From Streptomyces sp. NBC_00249 (GTDB taxonomy: Bacteria > Actinomycetota > Actinomycetes > Streptomycetales > Streptomycetaceae), in assembly GCF_026342355.1 (NCBI RefSeq), contig NZ_JAPEMV010000002.1, positions 992,001 to 1,056,000 of the forward strand: a DNA stretch of 64,000 nt, read 5' to 3'. This document shows positions 1 through 9,684 of this stretch, piece by piece. A program made the position numbers and the translations under genes. Position 1 is the stretch's first letter. The number at the start of each line of letters is the position of its first letter. The notes under the pieces were generated by a model. It did not search any database. It saw only the letters and a program-made list of their open reading frames with translations, and was not told the DNA's origin.

Positions 1-42
1 GTGCCGCCCGTACCGCCCGCCTCCCCGGTGCCCGGGCCCGGT

Positions 43-903
43 TCAGCCCGCACTGGTGGTCCGTTCCGCCGCCTCGACGACGTTCACCAGCAGCTGAGCC
101 CGGGTCATCGGGCCCACACCGCCCGGGTTCGGGGACATCCAGCCCGCCACCTCGGCGACGCCCGGGTGGACGTCCCCGACGATCTTGCCGTTCTCGTCGC
201 GGCTGACGCCGACGTCGAGCACGGCCGCGCCCGGCTTCACGTCCTCCGGCTTCACCAGGTGCGGGACGCCGGCCGCCGCGACGACGATGTCCGCCTGGCG
301 CAGCAGCCCGGACAGGTCACGCGTACCGGTGTGGCACAGGGTCACGGTGGCGTTCTCGGACTTGCGGGTGAGCAGCAGGCCGATGGACCGGCCGACGGTG
401 ATGCCCCGGCCGAGGACGACGACGTGCGCGCCGTTGATCTGGACGTCGTGGTGGCGCAGCAGCTCGACGATCCCGTACGGGGTGCAGGGCAGCGGGCCCG
501 GCTCGTTCAGGACCAGCTTGCCCAGCGACATGGGGTGCAGGCCGTCCGCGTCCTTGGCGGGGTCCATCAGTTCCAGGACGCGGTTGGTGTCGATGCCCTT
601 GGGGAGCGGGAGTTGGACGATGTAGCCGGTGCAGTCGGGGTTCGCGTTCAGCTCCCGCACGACCTCCTCGATGTCCTCCTGGGAGGCGGTGGCGGGCAGT
701 TCGCGCTGGATGGAGGCGATGCCGACCTCGGCGCAGTCCTTGTGCTTGCCGTTGACGTACCAGCGGCTGCCCGGATCGTCGCCGACCAGCAGGGTGCCGA
801 GACCCGGGGTGATGCCCCGGGCCTTCAGCGCCGCCACTCGGACGGTCAGTTCGGACTTGATCGCGGCTGCGGTGGCCTTGCCATCGAGAATCTGGGCGGT
901 CAT
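43..903 (-). CDS. folD: Bifunctional methylene-THF dehydrogenase / methenyl-THF cyclohydrolase FolD
   Basis: Cytosolic one-carbon enzyme that interconverts methylene-, methenyl- and 10-formyl-tetrahydrofolate using NADP. 10-Formyl-THF is the donor used by PurN and PurH, encoded just to the right. The 286-residue protein has the usual FolD length, the catalytic YVxxKxK block (Tyr49, Lys53) and the signature PGGVGPMT about 28 residues before the C-terminus. I start it at ATG 903, with a GGGAGGA ribosome site 8 nt upstream. The frame stays open beyond that, but the extra residues look noncoding. It is divergent from the membrane-protein gene at 1158, so the 254-bp gap between them must hold both promoters. 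Very confident. Confidence 0.97.
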   Translation of the reverse strand: MTAQILDGKATAAAIKSELTVRVAALKARGITPGLGTLLVGDDPGSRWYVNGKHKDCAEVGIASIQRELPATASQEDIEEVVRELNANPDCTGYIVQLPLPKGIDTNRVLELMDPAKDADGLHPMSLGKLVLNEPGPLPCTPYGIVELLRHHDVQINGAHVVVLGRGITVGRSIGLLLTRKSENATVTLCHTGTRDLSGLLRQADIVVAAAGVPHLVKPEDVKPGAAVLDVGVSRDENGKIVGDVHPGVAEVAGWMSPNPGGVGPMTRAQLLVNVVEAAERTTSAG

Positions 904-1157
904 GCGGGCATCCTCCCGGATGGAGCGGCCCCGGTTCCAGTCGGGTGGACACCGGGCCGGACGGTTGATTGCACTTGCACAACAAGTGTGGCGCGCCCCG
1001 TGAACCGGCTGGACAATCCCGGTCCGTCCGGACCACGATGACCGCACAGCACGATGTCGGAAAGAGTGCCGCGGGCAGTGCCGGGGGGCGGACCGCATAA
1101 CGCAGGTGTCCTCCACGCCTGCCGTGCGTCCCCGCACTTCACGGAGGAAACACCCAG

Positions 1158-1748
1158 ATGAGCTTCGGCGACCCGAACAACCCTTACGGGCAGCAGCCGC
1201 AGGCCCCGCAGGGCCAGCCCGGTTACGGCTACCCGCAGCAGGCCCCGCAGGGCGTCCCGGCCCAGGGCGGCTACGGCTACCCGGCCGGCGCGGCGCAGGC
1301 GTACCCGGGTGGCTACCCGGGCGGCCCGGTCACGATGCCGGGCGGGGTGAAGGCTGCGCGCGTCATGCTCTGGGTGATCGCCGGTCTCCAGGTCATCGGC
1401 ATCGGCGTCCTCTTCGCGGCGATCGCGCTGATCCAGAAGCTGAAGGACGAGCCGGAACTCCAGGGCAACGCCCAGTTCGAGGACATGGCCAAGCTCGGCT
1501 CCGGCGTGCTGTACGCGCTGATCGCCCTGGCCGTGGTCTACATGATCGCGTCCATCGTGCTGGCGATCCAGATGGGCAAGGGCGGCAACGGTGCCCGTAT
1601 CGGCACCATCGTGTACGCCTCGCTCGGCCTCGTGCTGAGCCTGTACCCGTTCTTCCCGCTCAGCCTGGTGCACCTGGTCCTGCTGATCCTGATCATCGTC
1701 TTCGTGGCGAAGTCGGACGGCGCAGCCTGGTTCAACCGCCAGCGCTGA
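1158..1748 (+). CDS. Small membrane protein with Gly/Tyr/Pro/Gln-rich N-terminus
   Basis: Unknown function. The 196 residues begin with a low-complexity cytoplasmic-type segment of about 55 residues built from GYGYP- and PQQAP-like repeats. About four hydrophobic helices follow (roughly residues 65-92, 112-138, 148-165 and 168-188), then a short polar tail. N-termini of this kind are common on streptomycete membrane proteins of unknown role. ATG 1158 has a GGAGGAAAC site 9 nt upstream. The gene ends against purH, with a strong bidirectional hairpin between them. Annotation as a conserved hypothetical integral membrane protein is safe; anything more would be a guess. Confidence 0.85.
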   Translation: MSFGDPNNPYGQQPQAPQGQPGYGYPQQAPQGVPAQGGYGYPAGAAQAYPGGYPGGPVTMPGGVKAARVMLWVIAGLQVIGIGVLFAAIALIQKLKDEPELQGNAQFEDMAKLGSGVLYALIALAVVYMIASIVLAIQMGKGGNGARIGTIVYASLGLVLSLYPFFPLSLVHLVLLILIIVFVAKSDGAAWFNRQR

Positions 1749-1770
1749 CCCGCTGACGGCAGTACCTACG

Positions 1771-1807
1771 CGAAGGCCGCGTCCCGCAGTGCGGGACGCG
1801 GCCTTCG
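1771..1807. terminator. Bidirectional intrinsic terminator
   Basis: A perfect 17-bp stem (arms CGAAGGCCGCGTCCCGC and its complement) around a 3-nt AGT loop lies between the convergent ends of the membrane-protein gene (ends 1748) and purH (ends 1824). There is no U-tract, which is normal for Streptomyces terminators. Confidence 0.85.
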
Positions 1808-1823
1808 CCGTGTTCGGGGCCCG

Positions 1824-3398
1824 TCAGTGGAAGAAGTGGCGGGTACCGGTGAAGTACATCGTCACGCCGGCCTTCTTCGCGGCCTCGACGACCTGCTCGT
1901 CACGGACCGAACCGCCCGGCTGGACGACGGCCTTGATGCCCGCGCCGGTCAGGATCTCCAGCCCGTCCGGGAAGGGGAAGAACGCGTCGGAGGCGGCGTA
2001 CGAGCCCTGCGCGCGCTCGGCGCCCGCCCGCTCGACGGCCAGCTTCGCCGAGTCCACGCGGTTGACCTGGCCCATGCCGACGCCGACCGAGGCGCCGTCC
2101 TTGGCGAGCAGGATCGCGTTGGACTTCACGGCGCGGCAGGCCTTCCACGCGAAGGCGAGCTCGGCCAGCTCCTCGGCCGACAGCGCGTCGCCGGTGGCGA
2201 GGGTCCAGTTGGCCGGGTCGTCGCCCTCGGCCTGGAACAGGTCGCTCTGCTGGAGCAGCGCGCCGCCGCTGACGGGCTTGAGGTCGCCCGGCTGGTGCGG
2301 GGTGCCGTCCACCTTCAGGACGCGGATGTTCTTCTTCTTGGCCAGCACCTCCAGGGCGCCGTCCTCGTAGGCCGGGGCCGCGATGACCTCGGTGAAGATC
2401 TCCGCGACCTGCTCGGCCATGGCCACGGTCACCGGGCGGTTGACGGCGATGACGCCGCCGAAGGCCGACAGCGGGTCGCAGGCGTGCGCCTTACGGTGCG
2501 CGGCGGCGACGTCGGAGTCCACGGCGATCCCGCACGGGTTGGCGTGCTTGATGATCGCGACGCAGGGCTCTTCGTGGTCGTAGGCGGCCCGGCGGGCGGC
2601 CTCGGTGTCCACGTAGTTGTTGAAGGACATTTCCTTGCCGTGCAGCTGCTCGGCGTTGGCGATGCCGCCCGGCTGGCCGTCGGTGTAGAGGGCGGCGGCC
2701 TGGTGCGGGTTCTCGCCGTAGCGCAGGATCGACTTGCGCTCCCAGGCTCCGGCCAGGAACTCGGGCAGCGCGCCCTCCTCGCCCTCCGGGGCGTACGCGT
2801 TCGTGAACCAGGAGGCCACGGCGACGTCGTACGCGGCGGTGTGCTGGAAGGCCTCGGCCGCGAGCCGCTTGCGGGCCGTCAGGTCGAAGCCGCCGCCCTG
2901 GGCGGCCGCGATCACGTCGGCGTAGCGGGCGGGGCTGGTGACGACCGCGACCGAGGGGTGGTTCTTGGCGGCGGCGCGGACCATCGACGGGCCGCCGATG
3001 TCGATCTGCTCCACGCACTCGTCCGGGGTGGCACCCGACTGGACGGTCGCGAGGAAGGGGTACAGGTTGACGATCACCAGGTCGAAGGGCTCGACGCCCA
3101 GCTCGGCGAGCTGGTTGCGGTGGTCCTCCAGGCGCAGGTCGGCGAGGATGCCGGCGTGCACGCGCGGGTGGAGGGTCTTGACGCGTCCGTCGAGGCACTC
3201 GGGGAAGCCGGTGAGCTCCTCGACCTTGGTGACGGGCACACCGGCCGCCGCGATCCTGGAGGCGGTGGACCCGGTGGAGACGAGCGCGACGCCCGCCTCG
3301 TGCAGGCCGCGGGCCAGCTCTTCCAGTCCCGTCTTGTCGTAGACGCTGACGAGCGCACGACGGATCGGCCGCTGGGTGGTGGTCTCTACGGCGGTCAC
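1824..3398 (-). CDS. purH: AICAR transformylase / IMP cyclohydrolase PurH
   Basis: Catalyses the last two steps of de novo IMP synthesis: formylation of AICAR with 10-formyl-THF, then ring closure. The 524 residues are standard. The N-terminal MGS-like cyclohydrolase domain (about residues 10-150) has the motifs VYDKTG and STGST. The transformylase domain carries [17 protein letters not shown] and the catalytic KHANPCG. The GTG start at 3398 overlaps the purN stop codon by 4 nt (GTGA), so the two genes are translationally coupled. The long open frame on the opposite strand is a GC-bias shadow. Confidence 0.97.
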   Translation of the reverse strand: MTAVETTTQRPIRRALVSVYDKTGLEELARGLHEAGVALVSTGSTASRIAAAGVPVTKVEELTGFPECLDGRVKTLHPRVHAGILADLRLEDHRNQLAELGVEPFDLVIVNLYPFLATVQSGATPDECVEQIDIGGPSMVRAAAKNHPSVAVVTSPARYADVIAAAQGGGFDLTARKRLAAEAFQHTAAYDVAVASWFTNAYAPEGEEGALPEFLAGAWERKSILRYGENPHQAAALYTDGQPGGIANAEQLHGKEMSFNNYVDTEAARRAAYDHEEPCVAIIKHANPCGIAVDSDVAAAHRKAHACDPLSAFGGVIAVNRPVTVAMAEQVAEIFTEVIAAPAYEDGALEVLAKKKNIRVLKVDGTPHQPGDLKPVSGGALLQQSDLFQAEGDDPANWTLATGDALSAEELAELAFAWKACRAVKSNAILLAKDGASVGVGMGQVNRVDSAKLAVERAGAERAQGSYAASDAFFPFPDGLEILTGAGIKAVVQPGGSVRDEQVVEAAKKAGVTMYFTGTRHFFH

Positions 3399-4018
3399 TG
3401 GATTGTTACCTTTCGTCCCTCAATGCGGTAGCCGTGCCGGGCCAGGCGCCCCACGACGTCGACGAGCAGCTGGCGCTCGACTTCCTTGATGCGCTCATGG
3501 AGCGCGGCCTCGTCCTCCCCGTCCCGGATCTCGACCACACCCTGGGCGATGATCGGACCGGTGTCCACGCCGCCGTCCACGAAGTGGACCGTGCAGCCGG
3601 TGACCTTCGCCCCGTACGCGAGGGCGTCGCGCACCCCGTGCGCGCCGGGGAAGGCCGGGAGGAGGGCGGGGTGGGTGTTGATGAACCGGCCGCCGAAGCC
3701 GTCGATGAAGCTCTTGCCGACGATCTTCATGAAGCCGGCGGAGACGACGAGGTCCGGCGCGTGCGCGGCAGTGGCCGCGGTCAGCGCCGCGTCCCACTCC
3801 TCACGGCTCCCGTAGGCCTTGACCGGGCACACGAAGGTCGGGATGCCCGCCTTCTCCGCCCTTTCGAGGCCGGCGATGTTCTCGCGGTCGGCCCCCACGG
3901 CGACCACTTCCGCGCCGAAGCCCTCGGCTCCGCCGGGGTGCGCGTCGATGGCGTCGAGCAGGGCCTGGAGGTTGGTGCCGGAGCCGGAGACCAGCACGAC
4001 CAGGCGGGAGGCGGGCAT
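3395..4018 (-). CDS. purN: Phosphoribosylglycinamide formyltransferase PurN
   Basis: Transfers the formyl group from 10-formyl-THF to GAR, the third step of purine synthesis. The 207 residues match the usual PurN length. Visible features are the substrate loop [10 protein letters not shown] near the N-terminus, the catalytic Asn/His in [15 protein letters not shown], and the catalytic Asp in [13 protein letters not shown] start at ATG 4018, preceded by GAAAGGGCC. Upstream in-frame residues are Arg/Pro-rich and do not resemble the family. It is the first gene of a purN-purH operon, divergent from the membrane protein at 4272. Confidence 0.96.
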   Translation of the reverse strand: MPASRLVVLVSGSGTNLQALLDAIDAHPGGAEGFGAEVVAVGADRENIAGLERAEKAGIPTFVCPVKAYGSREEWDAALTAATAAHAPDLVVSAGFMKIVGKSFIDGFGGRFINTHPALLPAFPGAHGVRDALAYGAKVTGCTVHFVDGGVDTGPIIAQGVVEIRDGEDEAALHERIKEVERQLLVDVVGRLARHGYRIEGRKVTIQ

Positions 4019-4271
4019 GGAGGGGCCCTTTCTTACGGGAATGCCGTTGTTCGTCTTGTGTGATCGCATGAAACTTCGGGGTACCGATATACGGGGAACC
4101 ATACGAAGCCACCGACCGCCTGCAACGATACCGGCACACCGGACCGCCCCCGAGGGACGGGGGGACGGCCGGGCGGTAGCGTCTGGCGTACAAGCCGCAC
4201 ACGACGCGGTACGCGCCGCCGCACGACCGGCGCGCGCCGTGCCCACGAGAGCAGGGGAAGTAACGCACCCG

Positions 4272-4865
4272 ATGCCGGACCGCCGTCAGCCCGACCCCTC
4301 GACCGACGACAACCCCTTCGCGGCGCCGCCGGAGGACCGGCCCGACCAGCCGTGGCAGCCCCGGCAGCCGCAGCAGCCCCAGGGCGGCGGCCCCGGCCCG
4401 TCGGAGCCCGGCGGCCCCGAGGGGCCGGCCCGGTGGGACCCGATGGACCCGCTCCAGCGGCGGGCGCGGTACGCGCTGCTGGCGGGCATGTGGGGCTTCT
4501 TCTTCGGGATCTTCGGCATCCCCTCGGTGGGGCTGCTGCTGGGCGCGCTCGCGATGTACTGGGGCATCAGCGCCCTCCGTGGCCGCCCGGCCACCGAGGC
4601 CGACCCGGCCACGGGCACCCCGCCCGGCCCCGGCGGCCTGGCCGCCCTCGGCCCGGCGGCCCGCCCGCAGCGCGCGGCGGCGATCAGCGGCCTGGTCACG
4701 GCCTCACTGGCCCTCCTCCTGGCGGGCACCTCGTACGCGGTACAGCTGACGTACAAGGACTTCTACGTCTGCCGCGAGGACGCCCTGACCCGCACGGCGG
4801 AACTCCAGTGCAACGACCTCCTCCCGGACAACTTCCTGGGCAAGATCCTCAAGGTCCAGCGCTAA
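4272..4865 (+). CDS. Pro/Gln-rich membrane protein of unknown function
   Basis: 197 residues. An acidic, Pro/Gln-rich N-terminal tail of about 60 residues is followed by two close hydrophobic helices (about 65-105), a Gly/Pro linker, a third helix (about 135-158) and a C-terminal extracytoplasmic segment with two cysteines spaced for a disulfide. The architecture recalls DUF4190-type actinobacterial proteins, but I cannot assign it firmly. ATG 4272 has a purine-rich AGGGGAAG stretch about 11 nt upstream, slightly far for a ribosome site. It is immediately followed by the repeat island at 4885-5235. Confidence 0.8.
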   Translation: MPDRRQPDPSTDDNPFAAPPEDRPDQPWQPRQPQQPQGGGPGPSEPGGPEGPARWDPMDPLQRRARYALLAGMWGFFFGIFGIPSVGLLLGALAMYWGISALRGRPATEADPATGTPPGPGGLAALGPAARPQRAAAISGLVTASLALLLAGTSYAVQLTYKDFYVCREDALTRTAELQCNDLLPDNFLGKILKVQR

Positions 4866-4884
4866 CCCACTCAAGCCAAAACCC

Positions 4885-5235
4885 AGCCCCGTCGGCCCCA
4901 TCCAGCCCCGCCGCCTCCATCCAGCCCCGTCGGCCCCATCCAGCCCCGCCGGCGTTTGAGGCGCGGGGGTCCGGGGGCTGGCCCCCGGCAACGGCGCCGC
5001 ACCCGAACGGCTACGCCCGCCCAAACCCAGCCCCGCCGGCGTTTGAGGCGCGGGGGTCCGGGGCGGAGCCCCAGGGTCTTTCAGCCCCGCCGGCGATTGA
5101 GGCGCGGGGTCCGGGGCGGAGCCCCAGGGTCTTTCAGCCCCGCCGGCGATTGAGGCGCGGGGTCCGGGGCGGAGCCCCAGGGTCTTTCAGCCCCGCCGGC
5201 GATTGAGGCGCGGGGTCCGGGGCAGCGCCCCGGCA
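4885..5235. repeat. Intergenic GC-rich repeat island with 53-bp tandem units
   Basis: A noncoding island between two genes, built from copies of one element whose core reads CAGCCCCGCCGGCG, then TTTGAGG or ATTGAGG, then CGCGGGG. The first part (4885-4980) holds truncated or degenerate copies. From 5027 there is one 54-bp copy, followed by near-identical 53-bp copies starting at 5081 and 5134 and a partial one at 5187 that runs up to the next gene. A single inverted copy lies at 19645-19691. The element contains internal inverted sequence (GGGGCGGAGCCCC). Such elements are common in Streptomyces intergenic regions; the tandem head-to-tail expansion suggests slippage. Confidence 0.8.
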
Positions 5236-5251
5236 GCGGCGCCGCACACGA

Positions 5252-6832
5252 TCACGGCGAGGACCGCCGCCGGGCCAGCACCCGCGCCCCCACCACCGGC
5301 GGCAGCAACGGCCCGGCAGGATCCACGGCAGCCGCAGGCTCGGGCACGGGCTCGGGCACGGCCGCCGGAACCGGGGCCGAGACCGGGGCCGGGGCCGGAG
5401 CCGAGACCGGAACCGGGGCCGGGGCCGGGGCCGGAGCCGGGGCCGGAGCCGGAGCCGGGGCCGGAGCCGGAGCCGGAGCCGGGGCCGGGGCCGGAGCGAC
5501 CAGCGGATCGGCGGCCAGCCGAAGCGCCTCCCACCGAAGCTCCCGCACCCCCGGGTCGTGCCACCCGTCCGGCTCGACCCCCCGCACCGGCCGCGTCCGA
5601 AACGCGTGCACCCCCACCGCCACCGGCACGGCCAGCGCCAGCGTCCACCCGGCCGCCGCGGCCCCGACGGCCCACCACACCGGCCCGAAGCTCGCCAGCG
5701 CCCGCGACCCCAGCGGCCCGGCGGAGGCCGCCGCCAGCCCGGCCACGGCCAGCCCGCACACCACCGAGCCCAGCGCGGCCGTCAGCGCCGTCTCGCCGAG
5801 GGTGACCTCCCGCGCCCGCCGCACCGCGAACCACCCCACGACCAGCCCGGCGGCCACCGGCACTCCGGCCGCCGCCCACGTCACCGGCGTCCCCGCCCCT
5901 TCCGGCGGCAACGCCGCCAGCAGCGGGAACCCGGGCAGCGCGGCCTGTCCGCCGAAGCCGAGCGGGGTCGCCACCGCCCCCGAGCCCAGCGCGAAGCCGG
6001 GCCCGAGCCCGTAGGCCGCGCCCCACACCATCGCGTTCGGGATCAGCGCCAGCGCCAGCAGCAGGACCGCGAACCGTCCGGACCACACCCCGGTCAGCGT
6101 CAGGAACGACGACTGGACCTCCCCGGCGTGCCACGCCAGCGAGGCCCCGACGAGCAGTCCTCCGCCGCCCAGCAGGACGAGGACCCCGGCCGCGCCGGAG
6201 CGCAGCGCCAGCGCGTAACGGGGGCGCGCGACGGCCTTCCGTACGCCCCCTGGAACCCAGTCCGGCAGCGGCCCCAGCGGGCACCCCTTGGCTTCCCACA
6301 CCCCGCCCGCGGCGGCCGGCAGCGCCACCAGCGGGACGTGCCAGGCGGCGCTCAGCGGATCGGCCGGCATCGGGCCGCCCGCCGCGTACACCGTGGCCAG
6401 CGCCGCCACAGAAAGGTATCCGCAGGTCACGGCGGAGAGGATGACACCGGCCGACAGCACCTCGTCCCCCTCCTCCCCGCCCCCGGACGCGCTGCCCAGC
6501 CGGGCCGCCCTGCGCACCAGCAGCACGGGCAGCGCGACCAGCAGCAACGGGATCAGGCCGACGGGCGCCGGCACCCCGGAGAGGGTCTCGTAGCGGATGA
6601 GTTCGGTGCCGTGGGCCATCAGCCACAGCCCGGCGGCGAGGTGCAGCGCGCCACCGGGACCGCTGTCCGGGTAGGGGGAGCTGATCCACAGCACGGTCAC
6701 GAGCACGGCGAGGAAGCCGAGCCCCAGTCCGGCGGCCAGGGCGCCGCCCAGCACACAGGCGGCGGCTGCCGGTGAACGGCGTCGCGCGCCGGCCCGCGGG
6801 GCCGTCGGCAACGGGGTCCCGCGTTCGGTCAC
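5252..6832 (-). CDS. DUF6350 / PerM-like multi-pass membrane protein
   Basis: About 526 residues with roughly ten hydrophobic helices (VLGGALAAGLGLGFLAVLVT near the N-terminus and others to about residue 415). An Ala-Pro dipeptide repeat tail occupies roughly residues 440-510 and is encoded by a GGAGCC-type hexanucleotide array. In Streptomyces a DUF6350 protein, annotated as cell-division protein PerM, sits between purN and sucD, so I use that name by position and topology; the biochemical role is unknown. GTG 6832 is preferred because a GGCGGGG site lies about 8 nt upstream. GTG 6841 is in frame but has no properly spaced site. Confidence 0.8.
   Translation of the reverse strand: MTERGTPLPTAPRAGARRRSPAAAACVLGGALAAGLGLGFLAVLVTVLWISSPYPDSGPGGALHLAAGLWLMAHGTELIRYETLSGVPAPVGLIPLLLVALPVLLVRRAARLGSASGGGEEGDEVLSAGVILSAVTCGYLSVAALATVYAAGGPMPADPLSAAWHVPLVALPAAAGGVWEAKGCPLGPLPDWVPGGVRKAVARPRYALALRSGAAGVLVLLGGGGLLVGASLAWHAGEVQSSFLTLTGVWSGRFAVLLLALALIPNAMVWGAAYGLGPGFALGSGAVATPLGFGGQAALPGFPLLAALPPEGAGTPVTWAAAGVPVAAGLVVGWFAVRRAREVTLGETALTAALGSVVCGLAVAGLAAASAGPLGSRALASFGPVWWAVGAAAAGWTLALAVPVAVGVHAFRTRPVRGVEPDGWHDPGVRELRWEALRLAADPLVAPAPAPAPAPAPAPAPAPAPAPAPAPAPVPVSAPAPAPVSAPVPAAVPEPVPEPAAAVDPAGPLLPPVVGARVLARRRSSP
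5385..5505. repeat. GGAGCC/GGGGCC hexanucleotide array inside coding sequence
   Basis: An imperfect run of GGGGCCGGAGCC-like units within the 3' part of the DUF6350 gene. It encodes alternating Ala-Pro residues, expected to form a stiff extended cytoplasmic or periplasmic tail. The array is prone to length change by slippage without breaking the frame, since the unit is six bases. Confidence 0.8.
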
Positions 6833-6960
6833 TTGGGTCACCCCGCCATGGTGCCAACGACACGCGCTATGGGCGGGTAACAGGCGAATGCCCGTGGTGT
6901 CGCCCAATATACGTTTATGTACTTTTTCGCCCAGGGCTGCCGGGTCACGGGGAGCGTGGC

Positions 6961-8685
6961 ATGACACAAGACGTCGAGACGGCCTCCGGCTCGGAAGAAC
7001 TGGGCCTCCCCTCCCCCAAGGAGCGCCGCCGCCTGCGCGAAGCCGGCGGACTGACGCCCGAGGAACTGGCGTCGGAGGTGGGGGTCACCCCGACCACCGT
7101 CCGCTCCTGGGAGACGGGCCGCACCGAACCCCGCGGGCGCAAGCGCGAGGCGTACGCGAATCTCCTGGCCCGCATCGAGGACCCCGGCCCCCTGCCCTCC
7201 CCGACCCCGCCGCACCGCCCGGCCCAGGCGGACCACCCGGCCCACCCGGACCGCCCCCACCGGACGGCCCACTCCCGCCCGGACCAGGCCGAACTGACCG
7301 ACCGTCCGAGCCGCACCACCGGCCACCCCGACCCGGGCGCCGAGGCCACCTCCCACCCCCCGGCCGGCCCACGCGCCGCCGCCCCCGGCGGGTCCGCGCG
7401 GCCCGGCGGGGCGCACACCCGGCCCGCGCCGGCGGCCGAACGCGCCGCCAAACCACCCGTGAGCATGGTCCGCCACGAGAGCAGAGCCACCGTCAGGACC
7501 GGTACGGGCAACGGCCCGTCCGCCCCTGCCTCCCCGGCCCCGCCCGGCCCGGAGCAGCCCCCCGGACCGGACCGGCCGGCCGCCCCCGAGCCGTTCGGGC
7601 CCGCGCCCACCACCCAGGCCCCGATCGGCCCCGAGCCGACACCCCGGCCGGACCGGGCCGCCCCACACCCGGAGGTCACCCCCGAACAGCCCGCCCAGGC
7701 CCCGACCGGACCCGCCCCCACCGCCGAACAGCCCGCCCGGGCCCCCGCCGCAGCCCCCGCCGAAGCCCCCGCCGAAGCCCCCGCCGAAGCCCCCGCGAGG
7801 AACTCCGCCGACCCCGCCGCCGAAACCCCCTCCCCCGAAGGCCCCGCCGAAGCCCCCGCCGCGCCCGCGGTCCTCCGCCCCACCGAGGCCTTCGACGCCC
7901 TCTACGCCTACGCCGCCCCCGCCCTCGTCCGCCAGGCCTACCTCCTCACCGGCCGCCGCGTCCTCTCCCAGGAGGCCGTGGAGCGGGCCTTCCAGCGGGC
8001 GTGGGAGCAGTGGCCCAGCGTCGCCACCGACCCCGACCCGGTCGGATGGGTGCGCGCGGTCGCCTACGAGTACGCCCTCTCCCCCTGGCACCTGCTCCGG
8101 CGGGCCCACAAGCACCCCGACAAGCCCCCGGCCGAGCCCGCCGACCGGATCATGCTCGACGCGATGCTGGCGCTGCCGCCCGTCCACCGCCGCACCGTGC
8201 TGCTCTACGACGGCGTCGGCCTCGACCTGCCCGACACCGCCGCGGAGACGGAGGCGAGCACCCCCACCGCGGGCAACCGCCTGCTGGGCGCGCACGCCGA
8301 ACTCGCCGACCGGGTCCCCGAACTGGCCGGCGTGGCTCCCGGGCAGCGGTCCGCGCTGCTGCGGGAGCGGCTCGGCGCCCTCCGGCCCTCCGTACGCCTG
8401 GAGCCGCGCCCGGCGCAAGCCATCCGTACCGGCACCGAACAGCGGGCCCGGCGGTGGACGCGCGCCGCGGTCGGGCTGACGGCGGTGATCGCGGTGGCGA
8501 CGGGCTACACCGCCTTCACCGCCCCGGACCGGTACGAACCCCCGCGCGCGCCCGGCGCCAGCGTCTCCGGGGTGCCGCCGCACAGCGGCCCCCAGCGGCT
8601 GACCGACCAGAGCCGGGAGCTCCAGGACAAGCTGCGCGCCGATCCGGCCGCCGGTCCCGCCAGGCTCTCCCCCGAGGTGGAGTGA
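6961..8685 (+). CDS. XRE-type HTH protein fused to a sigma-70-like domain and a membrane helix
   Basis: 574 residues in four parts. An XRE/Cro HTH lies at about residues 17-75 (GGLTPEELASEVGV, TPTTVRSWETGRTEPRG). A Pro/Ala-rich disordered linker of about 230 residues follows, including a 12-bp DNA repeat coding AEAP near 7750-7800. Next comes a region that reads like ECF sigma region 2 (QAYLLTGRRVLSQEAVERAF, AWEQWPSVATDPDPVGWVRA) followed by a degenerate region 4 (ALPPVHRRTVLLYDGVGLDL). A single transmembrane helix near residues 500-520 precedes a 55-residue extracytoplasmic tail. ATG 6961 has GGGGAG 7 nt upstream. It could be a membrane-tethered regulator; no partner gene is adjacent. The sigma-like call is mine, by eye. 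Confidence 0.8.
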   Translation: MTQDVETASGSEELGLPSPKERRRLREAGGLTPEELASEVGVTPTTVRSWETGRTEPRGRKREAYANLLARIEDPGPLPSPTPPHRPAQADHPAHPDRPHRTAHSRPDQAELTDRPSRTTGHPDPGAEATSHPPAGPRAAAPGGSARPGGAHTRPAPAAERAAKPPVSMVRHESRATVRTGTGNGPSAPASPAPPGPEQPPGPDRPAAPEPFGPAPTTQAPIGPEPTPRPDRAAPHPEVTPEQPAQAPTGPAPTAEQPARAPAAAPAEAPAEAPAEAPARNSADPAAETPSPEGPAEAPAAPAVLRPTEAFDALYAYAAPALVRQAYLLTGRRVLSQEAVERAFQRAWEQWPSVATDPDPVGWVRAVAYEYALSPWHLLRRAHKHPDKPPAEPADRIMLDAMLALPPVHRRTVLLYDGVGLDLPDTAAETEASTPTAGNRLLGAHAELADRVPELAGVAPGQRSALLRERLGALRPSVRLEPRPAQAIRTGTEQRARRWTRAAVGLTAVIAVATGYTAFTAPDRYEPPRAPGASVSGVPPHSGPQRLTDQSRELQDKLRADPAAGPARLSPEVE

Positions 8686-8690
8686 GAAAA

Positions 8691-8730
8691 GGGCGTGGCC
8701 CGCACCTCCCGAGGGGTGCGGGCCACGCCC
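8691..8730. terminator. Bidirectional intrinsic terminator
   Basis: A 16-bp perfect stem (arm GGGCGTGGCCCGCACC) with a short loop, preceded by AAAA, sits between the convergent ends of the XRE/sigma-like gene and sucD. It should serve both. Confidence 0.85.
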
Positions 8731-8775
8731 GTGTGCGCTCGCGCGCGTGTCCCCGTACTCGCGTACGGAGTGCGA

Positions 8776-9663
8776 CTACTGGGCGGCGAGGATCTCGCGC
8801 GCCAGCTTCGCGGTCTCGGTCGGCGTCTTGCCGACCTTGACGCCGGCGGCCTCGAGGGCCTCCTTCTTGGCCTGTGCGGTGCCAGAAGAGCCGGAGACGA
8901 TGGCGCCGGCGTGGCCCATGGTCTTGCCCTCGGGGGCGGTGAAGCCCGCGACGTAGCCGACGACCGGCTTGGTGACGTTCTTCGCGATGAAGTCCGCCGC
9001 ACGCTCCTCGGCGTCGCCGCCGATCTCGCCGATCATGACGATCAGCTCGGTGTCCGGGTCGGCCTCGAAGGCCTCCAGGGCGTCGATGTGCGTGGTGCCG
9101 ATGACCGGGTCGCCACCGATGCCGACGGCGGAGGTGAAGCCGATGTCGCGCAGCTCGTACATCATCTGGTAGGTCAGCGTGCCCGACTTGGACACGAGAC
9201 CGATCTTGCCGGGCTTGGTGATGTCGCCCGGGATGATGCCGGCGTTGGACTGGCCGGGGGTGATCAGACCCGGGCAGTTCGGGCCGATGATCCGGGTCTT
9301 GTTGCCCTTGGCGGTCGCGTACGCCCAGAAGGCGGCGGAGTCGTGCACCGCGATGCCCTCGGTGATGACGACGGCCAGCGGGATCTCGGCGTCGATGGCC
9401 TCGACGACGGCCGCCTTGGCGAACGCCGGCGGGACGAAGAGGACGGAGACGTTGGCGCCCGTCTTCTCCATCGCCTCGGCGACGGAACCGAAGACCGGGA
9501 CCTCGGTGCCGTCGAAGTCGACGGTGGTGCCGGCCTTGCGCGGGTTCACGCCGCCGACGATGTTGGTGCCGTCAGCCAGCATCAGCTTGGTGTGCTTCAT
9601 GCCCGTGGCACCGGTCATGCCCTGGACGATGACCTTGCTGTCCTTGTTGAGGAAGATAGCCAT
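8776..9663 (-). CDS. sucD: Succinyl-CoA synthetase alpha subunit SucD
   Basis: Forms the SucCD heteromer that converts succinyl-CoA to succinate with nucleotide phosphorylation in the TCA cycle. The 295 residues are typical. An N-terminal CoA-binding Rossmann domain begins [18 protein letters not shown]. The GEIGGDAEE motif and the phosphohistidine segment GHAGAIVSG near residue 250 are intact. The gene starts 21 bp after the sucC stop and is clearly co-transcribed with it. Confidence 0.97.
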   Translation of the reverse strand: MAIFLNKDSKVIVQGMTGATGMKHTKLMLADGTNIVGGVNPRKAGTTVDFDGTEVPVFGSVAEAMEKTGANVSVLFVPPAFAKAAVVEAIDAEIPLAVVITEGIAVHDSAAFWAYATAKGNKTRIIGPNCPGLITPGQSNAGIIPGDITKPGKIGLVSKSGTLTYQMMYELRDIGFTSAVGIGGDPVIGTTHIDALEAFEADPDTELIVMIGEIGGDAEERAADFIAKNVTKPVVGYVAGFTAPEGKTMGHAGAIVSGSSGTAQAKKEALEAAGVKVGKTPTETAKLAREILAAQ

Positions 9664-9684
9664 GTGAGTCTGTGACCTCTGCCC

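Noticed and set aside
1827..3431. A long plus-strand open frame opposite purH
   Set aside because: PurH motifs are complete on the minus strand, and the opposing product is Gly/Val/Arg-rich with no family features.
5027..5235. Regularly spaced repeats considered as a CRISPR array
   Set aside because: The 53-bp units are adjacent and nearly identical throughout, with no unique spacers and no cas genes in the window.
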